DNA of 64,000 bases, from contig JAUFNR010000021.1 of NCBI GenBank assembly GCA_031216915.1, positions 124,001-188,000 on the forward strand. The letters are read 5' to 3'. The notes under the pieces were generated by a model. That model had not been told where the DNA came from, did not search any database, and saw only the letters and a list, made by a program, of their open reading frames with translations. Positions 63,366-64,000 of the stretch are shown piece after piece; position 1 is the stretch's first letter, and every line of letters begins with the position of its first letter. This stretch comes from Pictodentalium vernedei. Taxonomy: Eukaryota; Mollusca; Scaphopoda; Dentaliida; Dentaliidae. The translations under genes and the position numbers were made by a program.

Positions 63366-64000
63366 TAGCTCAACTTTGGCGAAGCCAAATTTGAGGTATT
63401 GCCATGGCCCGTCCGTCTGTCCGTCCATCCCGCCATACACACGGCTCGGGCTAGAGGCCGTGTTTATGAACCGATCTTTACGAAACTTCTTGGGTACCTT
63501 TGTTATCACCGTGAGACGAGAACGAGTGTTTTTGTGTCCAGTCCGAAATTTAAGATGGCCGCTGACAGCCATTTTGTACCAAAATTAGGTGCAATCAGAT
63601 TTTTGTGCAGAACTTCCATATGAAAGCTCCGATTTGAATAATTTTTTTGTATAAATGTTTAGTACCATGGGATACATCACATATAATACAGGTTTTTTTC
63701 TCATGCATAAATTATGCAAATTAGACTAACTTTGATTTATTTAGTGTTACTTTCAGCACTGTAAGTGCAAATGCCAATACGGCTCGGGCTAGAGGCCGTA
63801 TTTATGAACTGATCTTTATGAAACTTCTTGGGTACCTTTGTTATCACTGTGGGACGAGAATGAGTGTTTTGGGGTCCGGTCTGAAATTCAAGATGGCCGC
63901 TGGTAGCCATTTTGTACAAAATTAGGTGCAATCAGATGTTTGTGCAGAACTTCCATATGAAAGCACTGATTTGAATAATTTTCTGTGTGAATTTTTAGTA
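63366..64000. mobile_element. Helentron-like element, cut by the window end
   Basis: Left end AGCTCAACTTTGGCGAAGCC, then GTCCGTCTGTCCGTCC. A first unit with CGGCTCGGGCTAGAGGCCGT (63440) recurs at 63779 (CGGCTCGGGCTAGAGGCCGT), giving a unit of about 340 bp. A single copy of the same segment is in the element at 61603. No gene. Confidence 0.55.

Overview
The window looks like a transposon-rich piece of a marine invertebrate nuclear genome. The evidence is one spliced host-type exon, metazoan TATA, CCAAT, CRE and NRF-1 type promoter elements, a tRNA-derived SINE, several non-LTR retrotransposons, a DIRS-type element, hAT, Harbinger and piggyBac type elements, and Helentron-like elements with central tandem repeats of the kind common in bivalves. 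A mollusc or another lophotrochozoan is my best guess. A non-vertebrate deuterostome is not excluded.

Layout. 1-706 and 16708-17132 are two halves of one 5'-truncated LINE. They are split by a full-length Polinton/Maverick at 707-16707, which has terminal inverted repeats of about 650 bp, AG...CT termini and a perfect 6-bp target duplication TCGGTG. All Polinton genes lie on the minus strand. In transcription order they are: protein-primed DNA polymerase B with an N-terminal zinc-finger region, a PC4-like protein, the packaging ATPase, two conserved Polinton proteins, the integrase with chromodomain, a small membrane protein, penton, a pX/pVI-like protein, major capsid protein, protease, small ORFs, and an IAP-like BIR-RING protein. 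Many carry one or a few point lesions, so this copy is probably dead although it is structurally complete. The virion genes are chained by overlapping stop and start codons. Units from the ATPase onward have a TATAAAA-type box about 33-57 bp before the ATG. The polymerase and PC4 genes instead share a duplicated 135-bp upstream block, which suggests two promoter classes.

17133-24400 holds a tRNA-derived SINE and one probable host exon (18864-19522, ending in a clean splice donor). The exon is likely the 5' coding exon of a giant HECT-ligase-like gene, followed by a long intron. 24480-37456 is a second CR1/Jockey-like LINE of the same family as the first. It is opened by a Helentron-like element (24963-27297) and by a 7.1-kb element with inverted ends (27580-34669). 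The 7.1-kb element contains a hAT-type MITE, itself split by a Harbinger-type MITE, and a third LINE on the minus strand. 37457-40713 is a fourth LINE, opened by a second copy of the same Helentron-like element.

41066-49330 holds a hAT relic with a BED finger, a Helentron-like element with about 165-bp repeats, and a foldback unit made of inverted arrays around another tandem-repeat element. 49705-55971 is a macrosatellite of about two and a half units of 2.5-2.7 kb. 55972-61350 is a decayed DIRS-type element (gag, start of RT, tyrosine recombinase) whose reverse transcriptase core is replaced by other sequence, including a piggyBac MITE and a captured LINE gag fragment flanked by inverted GC-rich arrays. 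The window ends in two more Helentron-like elements. All coordinates and repeat counts were read by eye.
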